Shown: piece by piece, positions 1 through 9,313 of the stretch
How positions within the stretch are numbered: the first letter of the stretch is position 1
Layout of the letters: every line of letters starts with the position of its first letter
Source of the DNA: Changchengzhania lutea
GTDB lineage: Bacteria; Bacteroidota; Bacteroidia; Flavobacteriales; Flavobacteriaceae
Reading direction: 5' to 3'
DNA: 64,000 nucleotides
NCBI RefSeq assembly: GCF_006974145.1
Contig: NZ_CP039456.1
Span: 3,658,499-3,722,498, forward strand
Position numbers and translations under genes: made by a program
Notes under the pieces: generated by a model
The model's input: only the letters and a program-made list of their open reading frames with translations
The model's database searches: none
What the model was told of the DNA's origin: nothing

Positions 1-345
1 CTATCGTATGTCATTCTGGGGCATCCTGAATGGAAAAAGGGGAAAATAAAGATCTATGCCGCATTCCCAGTTGAGCATTTGGAAGAAGAAAAAAACAATC
101 TGATTCAACTGGCCTCAACGGGTAGATTGCCAATTTCTTCAAATAATATTTATATATTGCCTCTTGATGTATCTAAAAACAAAATAGATCTAATTAATGA
201 ATTTTCGGCAGATGCCGACCTTACTTTAATTGGCTTTCATGAAAGTGTAGCAAAATTTGAAGATAGAATTAAACTTTTTCAGGGATACGATAAATTAGGC
301 AATATCCTTTTTGTTAACACCTTAAAAACAAAATTAATAAAGTGA
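1..345 (+). CDS. SLC12-type permease, C-terminal part only (cut by window start)
   Basis: Reading frame 1 is open from the first base and ends at the TAA at 343-345, so the gene starts upstream of the window. The visible ~114 residues (ILGHPEWKKGKIKIY, then GRLPISSNNIYIL) align by eye with the last ~120 residues of the next gene (542-2737), the soluble regulatory tail of cation-chloride-cotransporter-like amino-acid permeases. The two genes are therefore probably tandem paralogs. No membrane segment lies in the visible part. The family call rests on this similarity. The TTG at 79 is not a credible start because homology continues upstream of it. Confidence 0.7.
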   Translation, partial: LSYVILGHPEWKKGKIKIYAAFPVEHLEEEKNNLIQLASTGRLPISSNNIYILPLDVSKNKIDLINEFSADADLTLIGFHESVAKFEDRIKLFQGYDKLGNILFVNTLKTKLIK

Positions 346-390
346 ACGCATTTAGACTTTTTGAATTGGATTATCCAGTGGATGATTTGT

Positions 391-432
391 AAATGAACTA
401 CCTCGTACCCTTGGGTCGAGGTAGTTCATTTT
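391..432 (+). terminator. Intrinsic terminator after the first permease
   Basis: AAATGAACTA CCTCG (391-405) pairs with its complement at 417-431, with an inner ACCC-TT-GGGT stem (407-416) and one bulged T at 406. This long GC-closed hairpin ends in TTTT, 46 bases after the stop codon. It separates the two tandem permease genes into different transcripts. Confidence 0.8.
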
Positions 433-541
433 CCAAAAAACAGCCCATATGATTCCTGTGGTATCATACTATGTACAATCATTCATTTTAAATTGACAGA
501 TAATTAGTAACTTCATGGACAGAATTTACTAAACCAATCCC

Positions 542-2737
542 ATGAGTACTCCACCCAAAACCATAAAAAAATTCGGCACCCTTGGAGGTGTTTTTACGCC
601 AACGCTGCTCACTATACTTGGTGTTATCATGTATTTGCGTTTGGGTTGGGTTGTTGGAAATGCCGGTTTATTGGGGGCATGGCTTATTATTATTATTTCA
701 TTTTTAATTACGCTATGTACGGCATTGTCCATGTCTGCCATTACGACAAATATTCGTATCGGTGCTGGTGGTGCCTATGCCATTGTTTCGCAAGCGCTAG
801 GTTTGGAGGTTGGTGGTAGCTTAGGTATTCCAAGATATATTTCGCAAGGTCTGGCAGTAACGATGTATATTTTTGGTTTTAGAGAAGGTTGGCTAGGTAT
901 TTTTCCAGAGCACAATGCTTTTCTAATCGATATTATAGTCTTTGCATCACTTTTTACCATTGCTTATATCAGTGCTAATTTGGCCATAAAGACACAGTTT
1001 ATCATTATGGGTATTATTGTACTCTCACTAGTTTCTATCGTTATTGCGGCTTATGATGGTTCTATGCAGCAACCCATAAGTGACTCTTTAAGTTGGGGCT
1101 CATTTAAGGGGTCGGCAGAAAATCGTTATAGCGGGAGTAATTTTTGGATTGTATTTGCCGTCTTTTTTCCTGCGGCAACTGGTATTATGGCTGGTGCGAA
1201 TATGTCAGGTGAACTCAAGGACCCCAAACGAAGCATTCCTACAGGAACACTTTGGGCTATTGGAGTAAGTTTTGTAATATATATGCTCTTGGCATTTTGG
1301 ATATCCCGCAGTGCGACAGAACAAGAACTCCTCACCAATTACTATATTATGGTTGATAAGGCCTACTTTGGGCCAATAATTATTGCTGGGATTTTAGGCG
1401 CGACATTCTCTTCAGCATTAGCATCTATTGTGGGATCGTCACGTATTTTATATGCCATGGGAGAACATAAGGTACTGCCCTTCTCTAATATGCTAGCTAC
1501 AACAAGCCATAGTGGACAACCTCGAAACGCCATGATGGTGACTGGGATATTAATTTTCTTTACCTTATTGCTACGTAATCTTAACGCTGTGGCACCTTTA
1601 GTGACGCTCTTTTTTCTCATTACGTATGCCATGATAAATATTGTGGTGATTATAGAACAACGCTTGGGGCTCATTAGTTATCGACCTGTTTTCAGGATTT
1701 ATAAATGGGTGCCTTATTTAGGATTAATCTCGTCCATTTTTGCTATGTTTATTATTAATCCTTCCATAAGTTTAATCTCAATTGCTATTGTTTTAATGGT
1801 GTATTGGTATTTGTCCCGTCAAAATCTGGAGACACCTTTCGAAGACGTGAGGTCTGGGCTTTTTGTGGCGTTTGCCGAATGGGCAGCCAAGCATACATGG
1901 GGAATGAAAAAAATGCAACAGCGTGCATGGAAGGCCAATCTTATGGTCCCAGTACGCGATGTCAACGGATTAAGGGGCACTTTTGAATTTTTGCGGAATA
2001 TTGCCAAACCCAAAGGATCTATAAAGCTTTTAGGGATTGAGCCCTTTACAGAACAAAGCAAATTGATTGAGCAACTAGAAGATATTTCGGCATCATTTAG
2101 AATAAAAGGCGTGTTTTCGTCGTCAACGGTCATTCATGCCGATCAATTTGCCAATGGTATTAACTATGGCAGTCAGGCATTACAAGGTGCTTTTTTTAGA
2201 CCAAATATTATGTTTTTAAATTTGCAGGATCATGACGATTACGAAAATGAACTAAAACCAGTGATGACCGAATCTATACGATTGGAAATTGGTATTCTGC
2301 TATTTAATCTGCATTCTAAAGCTTTATTAGGGCAACGGAATACCATTAATGTTTGGGTTAGTGAACGAAAAGGAAATTGGCAATTAGGCGGTTTGGATAT
2401 TGGTAATTTAGACCTTTCCATATTAGTGGCCTATAAACTGAAAATGAATTGGGAGGCGCGCATACGGCTCATCACTGTAGTAGATAACCTAGAGGAAGAG
2501 ACTGAAGCTAAAATGTTTTTAAAGACTTTAACGCAACTGGCACGCTTACCCGAGACCTTAACGGAAGTTTACTTAGGTAATTTTACAGACATGGTTACAA
2601 AAGCTCCTCCAGCAGATCTAAATATTTTTGGTATGCAAGATGCCCTACCTTACGACTTTATTAAAGACATGTCTCAAAAAACCAATAGCAGCTGTTTATT
2701 CGTAAGAGATTCAGGTCAAGAAAGTATATTGGCTTAA
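542..2737 (+). CDS. SLC12-family (cation-chloride cotransporter-like) permease
   Basis: A 731-residue inner-membrane transporter of the APC superfamily. The N-terminus carries the family opening (GTLGGVFTPT, then a first helix with GVIMYLRLGW). Roughly twelve hydrophobic segments fill residues ~15-440, including GANMSGELKDPKRSIPTGT, a signature of the Na-K-Cl cotransporter-like branch. Residues ~450-731 form a soluble tail like that of eukaryotic SLC12 proteins. The substrate, amino acid or cation plus chloride, cannot be read from sequence. The ATG at 542 is chosen because it precedes the conserved GTLGG motif by only about a dozen residues. The gene directly upstream is a paralog, separated by a terminator, so this gene should have its own promoter in 433-541; no clear TAnnTTTG match was found there. 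Confidence 0.85.
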   Translation: MSTPPKTIKKFGTLGGVFTPTLLTILGVIMYLRLGWVVGNAGLLGAWLIIIISFLITLCTALSMSAITTNIRIGAGGAYAIVSQALGLEVGGSLGIPRYISQGLAVTMYIFGFREGWLGIFPEHNAFLIDIIVFASLFTIAYISANLAIKTQFIIMGIIVLSLVSIVIAAYDGSMQQPISDSLSWGSFKGSAENRYSGSNFWIVFAVFFPAATGIMAGANMSGELKDPKRSIPTGTLWAIGVSFVIYMLLAFWISRSATEQELLTNYYIMVDKAYFGPIIIAGILGATFSSALASIVGSSRILYAMGEHKVLPFSNMLATTSHSGQPRNAMMVTGILIFFTLLLRNLNAVAPLVTLFFLITYAMINIVVIIEQRLGLISYRPVFRIYKWVPYLGLISSIFAMFIINPSISLISIAIVLMVYWYLSRQNLETPFEDVRSGLFVAFAEWAAKHTWGMKKMQQRAWKANLMVPVRDVNGLRGTFEFLRNIAKPKGSIKLLGIEPFTEQSKLIEQLEDISASFRIKGVFSSSTVIHADQFANGINYGSQALQGAFFRPNIMFLNLQDHDDYENELKPVMTESIRLEIGILLFNLHSKALLGQRNTINVWVSERKGNWQLGGLDIGNLDLSILVAYKLKMNWEARIRLITVVDNLEEETEAKMFLKTLTQLARLPETLTEVYLGNFTDMVTKAPPADLNIFGMQDALPYDFIKDMSQKTNSSCLFVRDSGQESILA

Positions 2738-2886
2738 TCGTTTTTCGATTTAATTAACTTTATTTAAATCGTTAATTATTTGAATATTAATTAATTAGTC
2801 ACAATTAATTCAATTTTAACATTCACTAACTTATTTTGAAAGAAGGTGCTTTTGGATCTTGTTTTTATCCGGTATTATCCCATTAG

Positions 2887-4074
2887 TCAGTTTGATAATT
2901 CTGAAATTAAGCTTACAAAATCTGTAAACGAATCTGTTTGCGCATCAAAGCCATCAGGATCTGCACATCTAATAGCGACAATATTTTTCTCTGGAATTAT
3001 AACTAGATAGTTTCCTCTATAACCGTCGGCATAATATGCGACAATTCTTTTTCCATAAATTCTTTTGCTAGACATGACAGAATGCGGTAATTGTTTATTG
3101 AGTACACTATTCCAACGGTCTCCAAATAGGTCTTTTAAATCTTTAAAGTAGTCATACTTGTTATTATAGAGTTTATGTTTTAGTGGTTTTATCTGTTTTA
3201 AAAAGTCCTTATTCACATTGGCCTTTTTCCATGAATCCCATATATCTTCATCAATAATTCGTTGTTCATATTCTGGTAAACGCCACCAAAGTAGCCCAAA
3301 TCTAACATCAAATTCTTGCCCTTGTTTAAAGGATTCCTCAATCCAAGACTCACTAATCAATCTTTTTCCATTATATAGGCCTTCATTTAAGATTAATTGA
3401 CCGAACTTTATGAAATCTGATGGTTTAATTACAAATGCACCATGGGTTGTAGGGTTTCCTTCTTTATCCTGTATCCAATTATAATTGGCAATATCCATAG
3501 GTTTGTAAAACTCTTCAATAAAAAAATGATCAAAACGCTTTCCAGAAGCCTTTTCAACAATACCGCCTAATAATGCTACAGCTTTATTATTATAGTTGAA
3601 TTTATCGCCTGGAATACTCGATAGTTCTGCCGTGAGTGCTAATTTAATCACATTATTAATCTGAAAATCGGGTGCAGGTTCTAATTCAATCATAGGATTC
3701 GGATTATTTTGTAGACCAGAGGTGTGATTTAAAAGCATCCGTATGGTCACCTCACGTTTTTGGCCTTGCTTCCACTCCGGGAAAAGTGTGTAAATTGGCT
3801 GATCTAACGAATCTAACTGTTTGTTGTCTATCAATTTTCCAATGGCAAGACTCACTAATGATTTACCAGCAGACGCAATATAAATAGGCTTTTCTTCCTT
3901 TCCGAAATAGTCTTCGTATACCATTGTTTCACCCTTAATTATGATGACCGCATCAGAATGAGTTTCTCTAGCCTTCTCTTTAATTTTATTTAAGATAGTA
4001 TCGTTAATAGTTTGAGAACTGAGGGTCGTATGGGCACAGGAAAATAAGATTAAATTTAAAATAAGTAAACGCAT
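2887..4074 (-). CDS. Serine hydrolase, class C beta-lactamase / PBP4* fold
   Basis: 395 residues with an N-terminal export signal; LFSC at residues 10-13 resembles a lipobox, so it may be a lipoprotein. The catalytic SxxK is S68-A-G-K71 and the second motif is Y161-N-N163. This places it in the Pfam beta-lactamase/transpeptidase-like family that includes esterases and D-aminopeptidases. Such enzymes act in the periplasm on peptides, esters or amides; the substrate is unknown. A TAGATTTG promoter element lies at 4104-4097, about 20 bases before the ATG, supporting both the start and a monocistronic transcript. An AraC regulator follows downstream on the same strand but after a separate start. 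Confidence 0.85.
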   Translation of the reverse strand: MRLLILNLILFSCAHTTLSSQTINDTILNKIKEKARETHSDAVIIIKGETMVYEDYFGKEEKPIYIASAGKSLVSLAIGKLIDNKQLDSLDQPIYTLFPEWKQGQKREVTIRMLLNHTSGLQNNPNPMIELEPAPDFQINNVIKLALTAELSSIPGDKFNYNNKAVALLGGIVEKASGKRFDHFFIEEFYKPMDIANYNWIQDKEGNPTTHGAFVIKPSDFIKFGQLILNEGLYNGKRLISESWIEESFKQGQEFDVRFGLLWWRLPEYEQRIIDEDIWDSWKKANVNKDFLKQIKPLKHKLYNNKYDYFKDLKDLFGDRWNSVLNKQLPHSVMSSKRIYGKRIVAYYADGYRGNYLVIIPEKNIVAIRCADPDGFDAQTDSFTDFVSLISELSN

Positions 4075-4096
4075 AAATTTATAGCTTGATTAGGCA

Positions 4097-4104
4097 CAAA
4101 TCTA
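4097..4104 (-). promoter_or_regulatory. TAnnTTTG promoter element of the serine hydrolase
   Basis: The minus strand reads TAGATTTG, an exact match to the Bacteroidota -7 consensus, 23 bases upstream of the ATG at 4074. No convincing -33 element was identified. Confidence 0.5.
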
Positions 4105-4162
4105 CACATACAACTTAGCACTAATTTATTTAATACATTACATCAGATACTGTGTAATGTAT

Positions 4163-5272
4163 TTATGATTTTTTTAAATGCTTTATATACTCTTTTGGAG
4201 AGGTCTTCTTCATTTGTTTAAAATACCTGTAGAAAGAAATGTAATTTTTAAACCCACATTCACTCACTATATAATCTAATGAAAAGTCGTCATGGTCACC
4301 ATTGTGCAACCTTTCCAATACCAGCTCAAGACGATATTCATTAATAAGGTCATAGAAGTTTTTGCCAAATCCTTTGTTTATAATCATGGAAAGCTTAGAC
4401 CGACTCCAACCTATTGAATTTGCCAAAGTCTGTAAATTTAACTCTTGACTTGAAAAAGGTTTATTTTCAACCATAAAAGTTGTCAAGTCAGATTTAAAGA
4501 CTTCTAAACCTTGAACCTTAATGTCAACGTCATTTTTGTCACCCGCTTGTGATGTGTTTGAATAATCAACAGTCCTGAGCGTAAGTATAGCGATAAGAAT
4601 AAAATGTGGGATTAAAGAAAAAAGTATGAAGAGAATTTTGTCAAAAATCTCAGTTTCAAAATTAAAATACTGAATTGATAGCGCTATAGGAATAATGATA
4701 AATAGCAGACTTGATAACAACACCAATTTATTCGAAAACAACTGTAGTTCAATAGCATTGCTTGCGTATTCATTTAACAAATAGTGCTTATGCCTTTTAT
4801 TTTCAATGAGTGTTTTAATACTATAAAATATGGCAAATATTAAATACAGCAGTATAATCCAAATAGGGTCATGTATTCCTGTTGTATAATACATATCCAA
4901 TTTATCACTATTGCTCATAGTTATCGTTGGCAACAATAAAATAAATAGCAAAAAAGGAATTATAAAATGTAAATACTCATGGTTTAGTCTTTTATTTAAT
5001 CGTTTCTGAAACACATAAATCAATGGAAGACTAAAGAAAAATAAAGGACTTGAAATAAATAGAAACTCAGGATATGATGCTTCCAAATCTGAAAACCTTA
5101 TAATTCGTTCAAATAAAATTAAGCTTACAGATGCTAAAATTAAAATGATCCAAATTAATGGTCTTATTTTGTAATTGTTTTTATTGAAAACTAATATTAC
5201 AACTGAAATAAAGGCATTAATAATACCACTAAATAGTAGTAAGGAAGACCAATCAAAAGACAACACATTCAT
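4163..5272 (-). CDS. AraC-family regulator with N-terminal membrane sensor
   Basis: 369 residues. The first ~235 residues are seven or so hydrophobic segments (for example LIWIILILASVSLILF and FLLFILLLPTI). The C-terminal ~100 residues are an AraC helix-turn-helix pair: LQTLANSIGWSRSKLSMIIN, then YIVSECGFKNYISFYRYFKQ and the closing TSPKEYIKHL. This architecture is common in Flavobacteriia and suggests a membrane-embedded sensor acting directly on DNA. The target is unknown. The neighbouring serine hydrolase on the same strand is a possible partner, but that is inference only. Confidence 0.88.
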   Translation of the reverse strand: MNVLSFDWSSLLLFSGIINAFISVVILVFNKNNYKIRPLIWIILILASVSLILFERIIRFSDLEASYPEFLFISSPLFFFSLPLIYVFQKRLNKRLNHEYLHFIIPFLLFILLLPTITMSNSDKLDMYYTTGIHDPIWIILLYLIFAIFYSIKTLIENKRHKHYLLNEYASNAIELQLFSNKLVLLSSLLFIIIPIALSIQYFNFETEIFDKILFILFSLIPHFILIAILTLRTVDYSNTSQAGDKNDVDIKVQGLEVFKSDLTTFMVENKPFSSQELNLQTLANSIGWSRSKLSMIINKGFGKNFYDLINEYRLELVLERLHNGDHDDFSLDYIVSECGFKNYISFYRYFKQMKKTSPKEYIKHLKKS

Positions 5273-5462
5273 AAAATCAACATATAATATTCTAAATTAA
5301 AGAAAATTATTAACTAAATTTTTTGATTTTTAACTTTACTGAGGAACCAGATTCATAAACTAATTATTAAAATTGAGAAAATGTGAATAGAGCTTATATT
5401 ATATAAACTACAGTAGCTTATAAGAAATTTTAAGCGCAGATTTGATACTTAAATACCTACAA

Positions 5463-6776
5463 TTAGATACTATATACCCGAACCTTTTTCTTCTTCAACC
5501 GTACATTGTTCAATTTTGACACCAATTCATCTGCAAGCGATAGTGGAACTGCAACAAAGGCGCAATCTGGCTTTAGCTCTATGGTCCCTAATTGGTCTTT
5601 ATTAATAGCACCTTGCTTAAAAAATAATCCTGCTATGTCACCTTTGGAGATTTTATCTTTTCGTCCACCAGAAATAAACAAGGTTTCCCAGAATTGTGGT
5701 TTATGAGGTGCTTTCTTAGAAATATTTATACCTCTAACATCTTTAATAAATTCGGGCAGTAGCTCGTTTTCCCACTTTAAGACATAGGCTGTTCCTTTGG
5801 CGTTCACTCTTGCCGTTCGTCCATTTCTATGAATAAATTCTTCTTCATGCCGTGGCAATTCGTAATGAATAATATATTTCATTTCTGGAATATCGATACC
5901 TCTCGCTGCTAAATCTGTAGCAACCAATACTTGGGAGGTCCCATTTCTAAATTTAATCAGCGCCCGTTCCCGATCTTTTTGCTCCATGCCACCAGAAAAA
6001 CAAGTATGGCTAATTTTATTTCGCTTTAAGAAGTTACTGACCTCATCTATGCTGTCTCTTAAATTACAGAAAATAATTCCGGGTTCATTACCAATATGTT
6101 GAACCAAATCCAACAAGGTTTTTAGTTTGTTTTTATTAGGAGAAACCACCGTTTTAATGGCTAGTTTAGATCCTTTTTTTTCTTTTAAATAGTTGACTAT
6201 GGTGGGCTTATCCAATCGCACAAAACCTGGAATAGCAACCCCTTGCGTCGCCGAGGTTAAAATGCGTTTGTTAATACTCGGTAATTGACTTATAATGCCT
6301 TTCATTTCTTCCTCAAAACCGTCTTCCAATGACTTATCAAATTCATCTAATATCAGTATTTTTATACTTGCTTTAGAAAACCTGTCGCTATCAAAATGAT
6401 CTAAAATTCTACCAGGTGTTCCTATTAAAATAGCAGGATTATGTTTGATTTCAATTTTGTCCTTAGACATCGGCCGCCCACCATAAACCGCATTTACTTT
6501 AAAACCAGAACCCATAGAGCGAATCACTTGCTCAATTTGAATGGCCAGTTCCCTTGATGGTACCAGGATTAATGCTTGAATTTCTTTAGACTCCGGCTTT
6601 AACACTTTTAAAAGTGGTAATGAAAAGGCTAATGTTTTCCCCGTTCCTGTAGGAGATAAAATGATGGTATTTGTTGTTGCTTCAATGACGGAAACAGCTT
6701 CCTCCTGCATCGGGTTCAAGGCATGGATATTTAGTTTTGTTAAAATATCCTGTTGATTTTTAATTGTATTTGCCAT
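5463..6776 (-). CDS. DEAD-box-type RNA helicase with DbpA RNA-binding domain
   Basis: 437 residues, cytoplasmic. Motif I is LSPTGTGKT (~40-48), Ia PSRELA, Ib TPGRILDH, motif II LDEFD in place of DEAD, motif III SAT, motif V ATDLAARGID and motif VI HRNGRTAR. The last ~75 residues match the DbpA/CsdA RNA-binding domain (GDIAGLFFKQGAINKDQLG). The DEFD variant keeps the Asp and Glu needed for Mg-ATP. The family remodels RNA, often during ribosome assembly or cold adaptation. It sits 5 bases downstream of a second DEAD-box gene in the same direction, so the two are probably cotranscribed. Confidence 0.9.
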   Translation of the reverse strand: MANTIKNQQDILTKLNIHALNPMQEEAVSVIEATTNTIILSPTGTGKTLAFSLPLLKVLKPESKEIQALILVPSRELAIQIEQVIRSMGSGFKVNAVYGGRPMSKDKIEIKHNPAILIGTPGRILDHFDSDRFSKASIKILILDEFDKSLEDGFEEEMKGIISQLPSINKRILTSATQGVAIPGFVRLDKPTIVNYLKEKKGSKLAIKTVVSPNKNKLKTLLDLVQHIGNEPGIIFCNLRDSIDEVSNFLKRNKISHTCFSGGMEQKDRERALIKFRNGTSQVLVATDLAARGIDIPEMKYIIHYELPRHEEEFIHRNGRTARVNAKGTAYVLKWENELLPEFIKDVRGINISKKAPHKPQFWETLFISGGRKDKISKGDIAGLFFKQGAINKDQLGTIELKPDCAFVAVPLSLADELVSKLNNVRLKKKKVRVYSI

Positions 6777-6781
6777 AATGA

Positions 6782-8113
6782 TTATTTCTTATTAGACGCC
6801 TCAGACTTTGGACCATCGGTACCCGATTGTGCTAAGTAATTTGCTAATATTTTATCTACGAGTTCCTCTTTTGTTAAATGATGAAAAATGGTTTTTATCT
6901 TGGCTTTAAAATCTTCGGAAACGTCACGATTAGGTTTGGTCTTGAAAATTTTTTTAGCCCATAATAAGCCATTATTTTCTTCAATACTTTGTGCATCTGC
7001 TTTTTTCAATTCATTAAAAACAATACCCAATTCATTTTCAAAACCTGTAATATCGGGCACTTCTTCTTTTTGCAAAACGGTTAAGGAAAGTCCTTTTGCC
7101 CCTGCCCTAGCCGTTCGTCCACTTCTGTGCACATAGGTGTCATAGGTGTCTGGTAAATGATAATTGACTACATAGGACACTTCTTTGACATCAATGCCAC
7201 GTGCTGCTAAATCGGTAGCAACCAAAATATCGATATAACCTTCACGGAATTGCTCCATAATACGATCGCGAATGCCTTGCGTTAAACTCCCGTGAATGGC
7301 TCCAGATGAGAATTTATTAATGGCTAATTTTTTTGCCAATTTATTAACGGCAGCTTTAGTTTTGCAAAATATAATACCGCGCTCACCTGCTTTAGAACTT
7401 AAAAAATGAAGGAGGACTTCTAACTTTTCGATGGGTTCTACAACCACATATTGATGGTCAATACCTTGATGGCCAACCGTTGCCATGTCTGCTTCAATAT
7501 GCACAACATGTTTCGACATGTAATTTTGAACCAATTGTTTTATGGTTCCCGGCATGGTAGCTGTAAACAATAAAGTTCTTCTAGATTTAGGAATGTGTTT
7601 TATAATCGTGTCGACCTCTTCTTTTAAAGTGCTCACCATTTCATCAGCTTCATCCAGTACTAAATAGTTTAAGTTTTTAAGATGAATAGCATCGCGTTTA
7701 ATTAAATCTACCAAACGACCGGGAGTGGCTACAACCACATGCGTTGCACTTTTTAAATATTCAATTTGAGGTTTGATGAGACTACCGCCACATAAGGATG
7801 CCATCGATATTTTTGGGCTATCCGCAGAAAACGACACTAAATTATTATAAATCTGTTGTCCTAATTCTCTGGTAGGTGCTAATATGAGCGTCTGTATATC
7901 GCTGCTTTCTTCATCAATCAGTTGTAGCAAGGGTAATCCAAAAGCAGCTGTTTTACCGCTTCCGGTTTTTGCCAAAACCACAAGGTCTTCTTTTTGATTT
8001 AGAACAATCGGAATCGTTTTTTCTTGTATATCCGTTGGGATAGAGATTTGTAAGTCGACTAAACTTTTTTGCAATTGTTTATTAATCCCTAAATCTGAAA
8101 ACTGTTTTGACAT
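6782..8113 (-). CDS. DEAD-box RNA helicase
   Basis: 443 residues with the complete motif set: Q-motif region (FSDLGINKQLQKSL), AKTGSGKT, PTRELGQQ, TPGRLVDL, VLDEADEM, FTATMP, VATDLAARGID and HRSGRTARAG. It has a short lysine-rich tail without a recognised accessory domain. An in-frame ATG exists 27 bases further upstream at 8140, but a TATCTTTG promoter element occupies 8135-8128, between the two. I therefore choose the ATG at 8113 (MSKQFSDLG), which is also the usual family start. It is the first gene of a two-helicase operon with 5463-6776. Confidence 0.93.
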   Translation of the reverse strand: MSKQFSDLGINKQLQKSLVDLQISIPTDIQEKTIPIVLNQKEDLVVLAKTGSGKTAAFGLPLLQLIDEESSDIQTLILAPTRELGQQIYNNLVSFSADSPKISMASLCGGSLIKPQIEYLKSATHVVVATPGRLVDLIKRDAIHLKNLNYLVLDEADEMVSTLKEEVDTIIKHIPKSRRTLLFTATMPGTIKQLVQNYMSKHVVHIEADMATVGHQGIDHQYVVVEPIEKLEVLLHFLSSKAGERGIIFCKTKAAVNKLAKKLAINKFSSGAIHGSLTQGIRDRIMEQFREGYIDILVATDLAARGIDVKEVSYVVNYHLPDTYDTYVHRSGRTARAGAKGLSLTVLQKEEVPDITGFENELGIVFNELKKADAQSIEENNGLLWAKKIFKTKPNRDVSEDFKAKIKTIFHHLTKEELVDKILANYLAQSGTDGPKSEASNKK

Positions 8114-8127
8114 AAAATATTTTTCAG

Positions 8128-8135
8128 CAAAGATA
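8128..8135 (-). promoter_or_regulatory. TAnnTTTG promoter of the helicase operon
   Basis: The minus strand reads TATCTTTG, ending 15 bases before the ATG at 8113. It rules out the longer start at 8140, which would lie upstream of the transcript. Confidence 0.55.
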
Positions 8136-8249
8136 ACCACACTTTCACAGGGAATGGCAGCAATTTGATTTGTTATTTATTTAATTGAAACGATGATAAA
8201 AACATTTGTAATGAGAAGGAGTTTTGGACAATTTCATTGTGCTGGATAT

Positions 8250-8298
8250 CTAAAGTAAAAGCACATTCAAATAACATTTGAATGTGCTTTTACTTTAG
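8250..8298. terminator. Long perfect terminator hairpin
   Basis: Arms of 23 bases (8250-8272 and 8276-8298, starting CTAAAGTAAAAGCACATTC) are perfectly complementary around a 3-base loop. It lies 15 bases past the end of the minus-strand gene 8313-8936 and upstream of the helicase operon. It is probably that gene's terminator and is symmetrical enough to work in both directions. Confidence 0.75.
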
Positions 8299-8312
8299 TA
8301 CTGAAAGAGTTT

Positions 8313-8936
8313 TTAATACTCTGCGTTTTCCTTGCCTAAAACAATATCTCTTTGTGCGACATACAAGCCTTCTTTTTTATCCAATTTAAGGATTCTATTC
8401 GGATTGGTTCTAATAATTTTTTCCCGACATGATGCGGTTAACGAAGGATCGTCATCAAAAAGAAAGGTCTCAATTTTTTGTTCTGGCTTGTTCGGGGCCT
8501 TAATAATGGGGAGTATTTGTGTCAGTTCATTGCCGTATATACTCTTTCCTGGGACAAACGTATAAAACGTATAGCGTCCGTCGGCATTCGTTTTTATCCA
8601 ACCTCTGTGGTGTACGTAGCGTTTTTTATTTTGTCTTTTCAATTCAAAATTACCATCCTCATCAGTTTGATGAATAAAAAGCATAACATTCTTTGCAGGC
8701 GTTACACCATCACTTTCATAAATGGTTCCTGTAATTTTAAGTTTTTGTGATTTTGAAGAGAAATCAGGGATGGTGTCTGTGTTGTTCAATTGCTGTTCGC
8801 TATAATCATATATAGGACTTCGCTTTTTATAGTTTTCTGGAATGGTTTCCGAAACTTCTGCCGATTCTTGGGATATTAATACATTATTAACACATAGAAA
8901 ACAGAAGAAACAAACGTAGGTAATTAGATTTTTCAT
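8313..8936 (-). CDS. Secreted intradiol-dioxygenase-like (TTHA-fold) protein
   Basis: 207 residues with a signal peptide (hydrophobic residues ~4-22, cleavage near ISQ). Residues ~65-165 resemble the intradiol ring-cleavage dioxygenase / protocatechuate dioxygenase beta fold: KLKITGTIYESDGVTPAKN, then HHRGWIKTNADGRYTFYT and FVPGKSIYG. The paired HxH iron ligands that normally follow the GRY..T..P..Y segment are not visible (QILPIIKAPN instead). Iron catalysis is therefore doubtful and the domain may act as a beta-sandwich binding module. A TAATTTTG element ends only five bases before the ATG, suggesting a nearly leaderless mRNA. The role is unknown. Confidence 0.6.
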   Translation of the reverse strand: MKNLITYVCFFCFLCVNNVLISQESAEVSETIPENYKKRSPIYDYSEQQLNNTDTIPDFSSKSQKLKITGTIYESDGVTPAKNVMLFIHQTDEDGNFELKRQNKKRYVHHRGWIKTNADGRYTFYTFVPGKSIYGNELTQILPIIKAPNKPEQKIETFLFDDDPSLTASCREKIIRTNPNRILKLDKKEGLYVAQRDIVLGKENAEY

Positions 8937-8940
8937 GGGC

Positions 8941-8948
8941 CAAAATTA
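8941..8948 (-). promoter_or_regulatory. TAnnTTTG element abutting the start of 8313-8936
   Basis: The minus strand reads TAATTTTG at 8948-8941. Its last base lies five bases from the ATG (8936), so transcription would begin at or next to the start codon. Confidence 0.45.
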
Positions 8949-9181
8949 TTAATTTGTTTAAAATTAAGGCTTTAGTATAAAAAATAACAAAAAACTATTT
9001 GAACGTTTAAATTTTAAGGTCGAACTGTTGTTGAAGGTAAATTTTACCGATAAAAGGACATTAATAAATGTAATCATCCAATCCATGTAAGTACAAATAT
9101 GTCAAATATGACCTCAAAAAAAACATTTTAGAAAGAGAGCAGGAATAAAAAAATTCTTGAAATTTTGTATTTTACCCCACC

Positions 9182-9224
9182 CGGAACTGCAAAAAGGCAG
9201 TTCCGACCTCTCCAAAAGAGAGGT
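9182..9224. repeat. Pair of small adjacent hairpins, probable dispersed repeat
   Basis: CGGAACTGC (9182-9190) pairs with GCAGTTCCG (9197-9205). Immediately after, ACCTCTC (9206-9212) pairs with GAGAGGT (9218-9224). The block is GC-richer than its surroundings and sits in the 376-base gap 8937-9313, which otherwise shows no coding potential. It resembles the short palindromic intergenic repeats common in Bacteroidota genomes. It could also terminate the gene at 9314-9763. Confidence 0.5.
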
Positions 9225-9313
9225 GAATCGGAAATCCCGAGGCAGGGCCATCGGAGAATTATTTAGATTAAATTAAGTTTGAAATAATAAAAACAAAACT
9301 ATTTTGCCACTAT

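Noticed and set aside
1363-2133. Minus-strand frames opposite the SLC12 permease
   Set aside because: Antisense shadows with no recognisable domain, overlapping a well-supported 731-residue protein.
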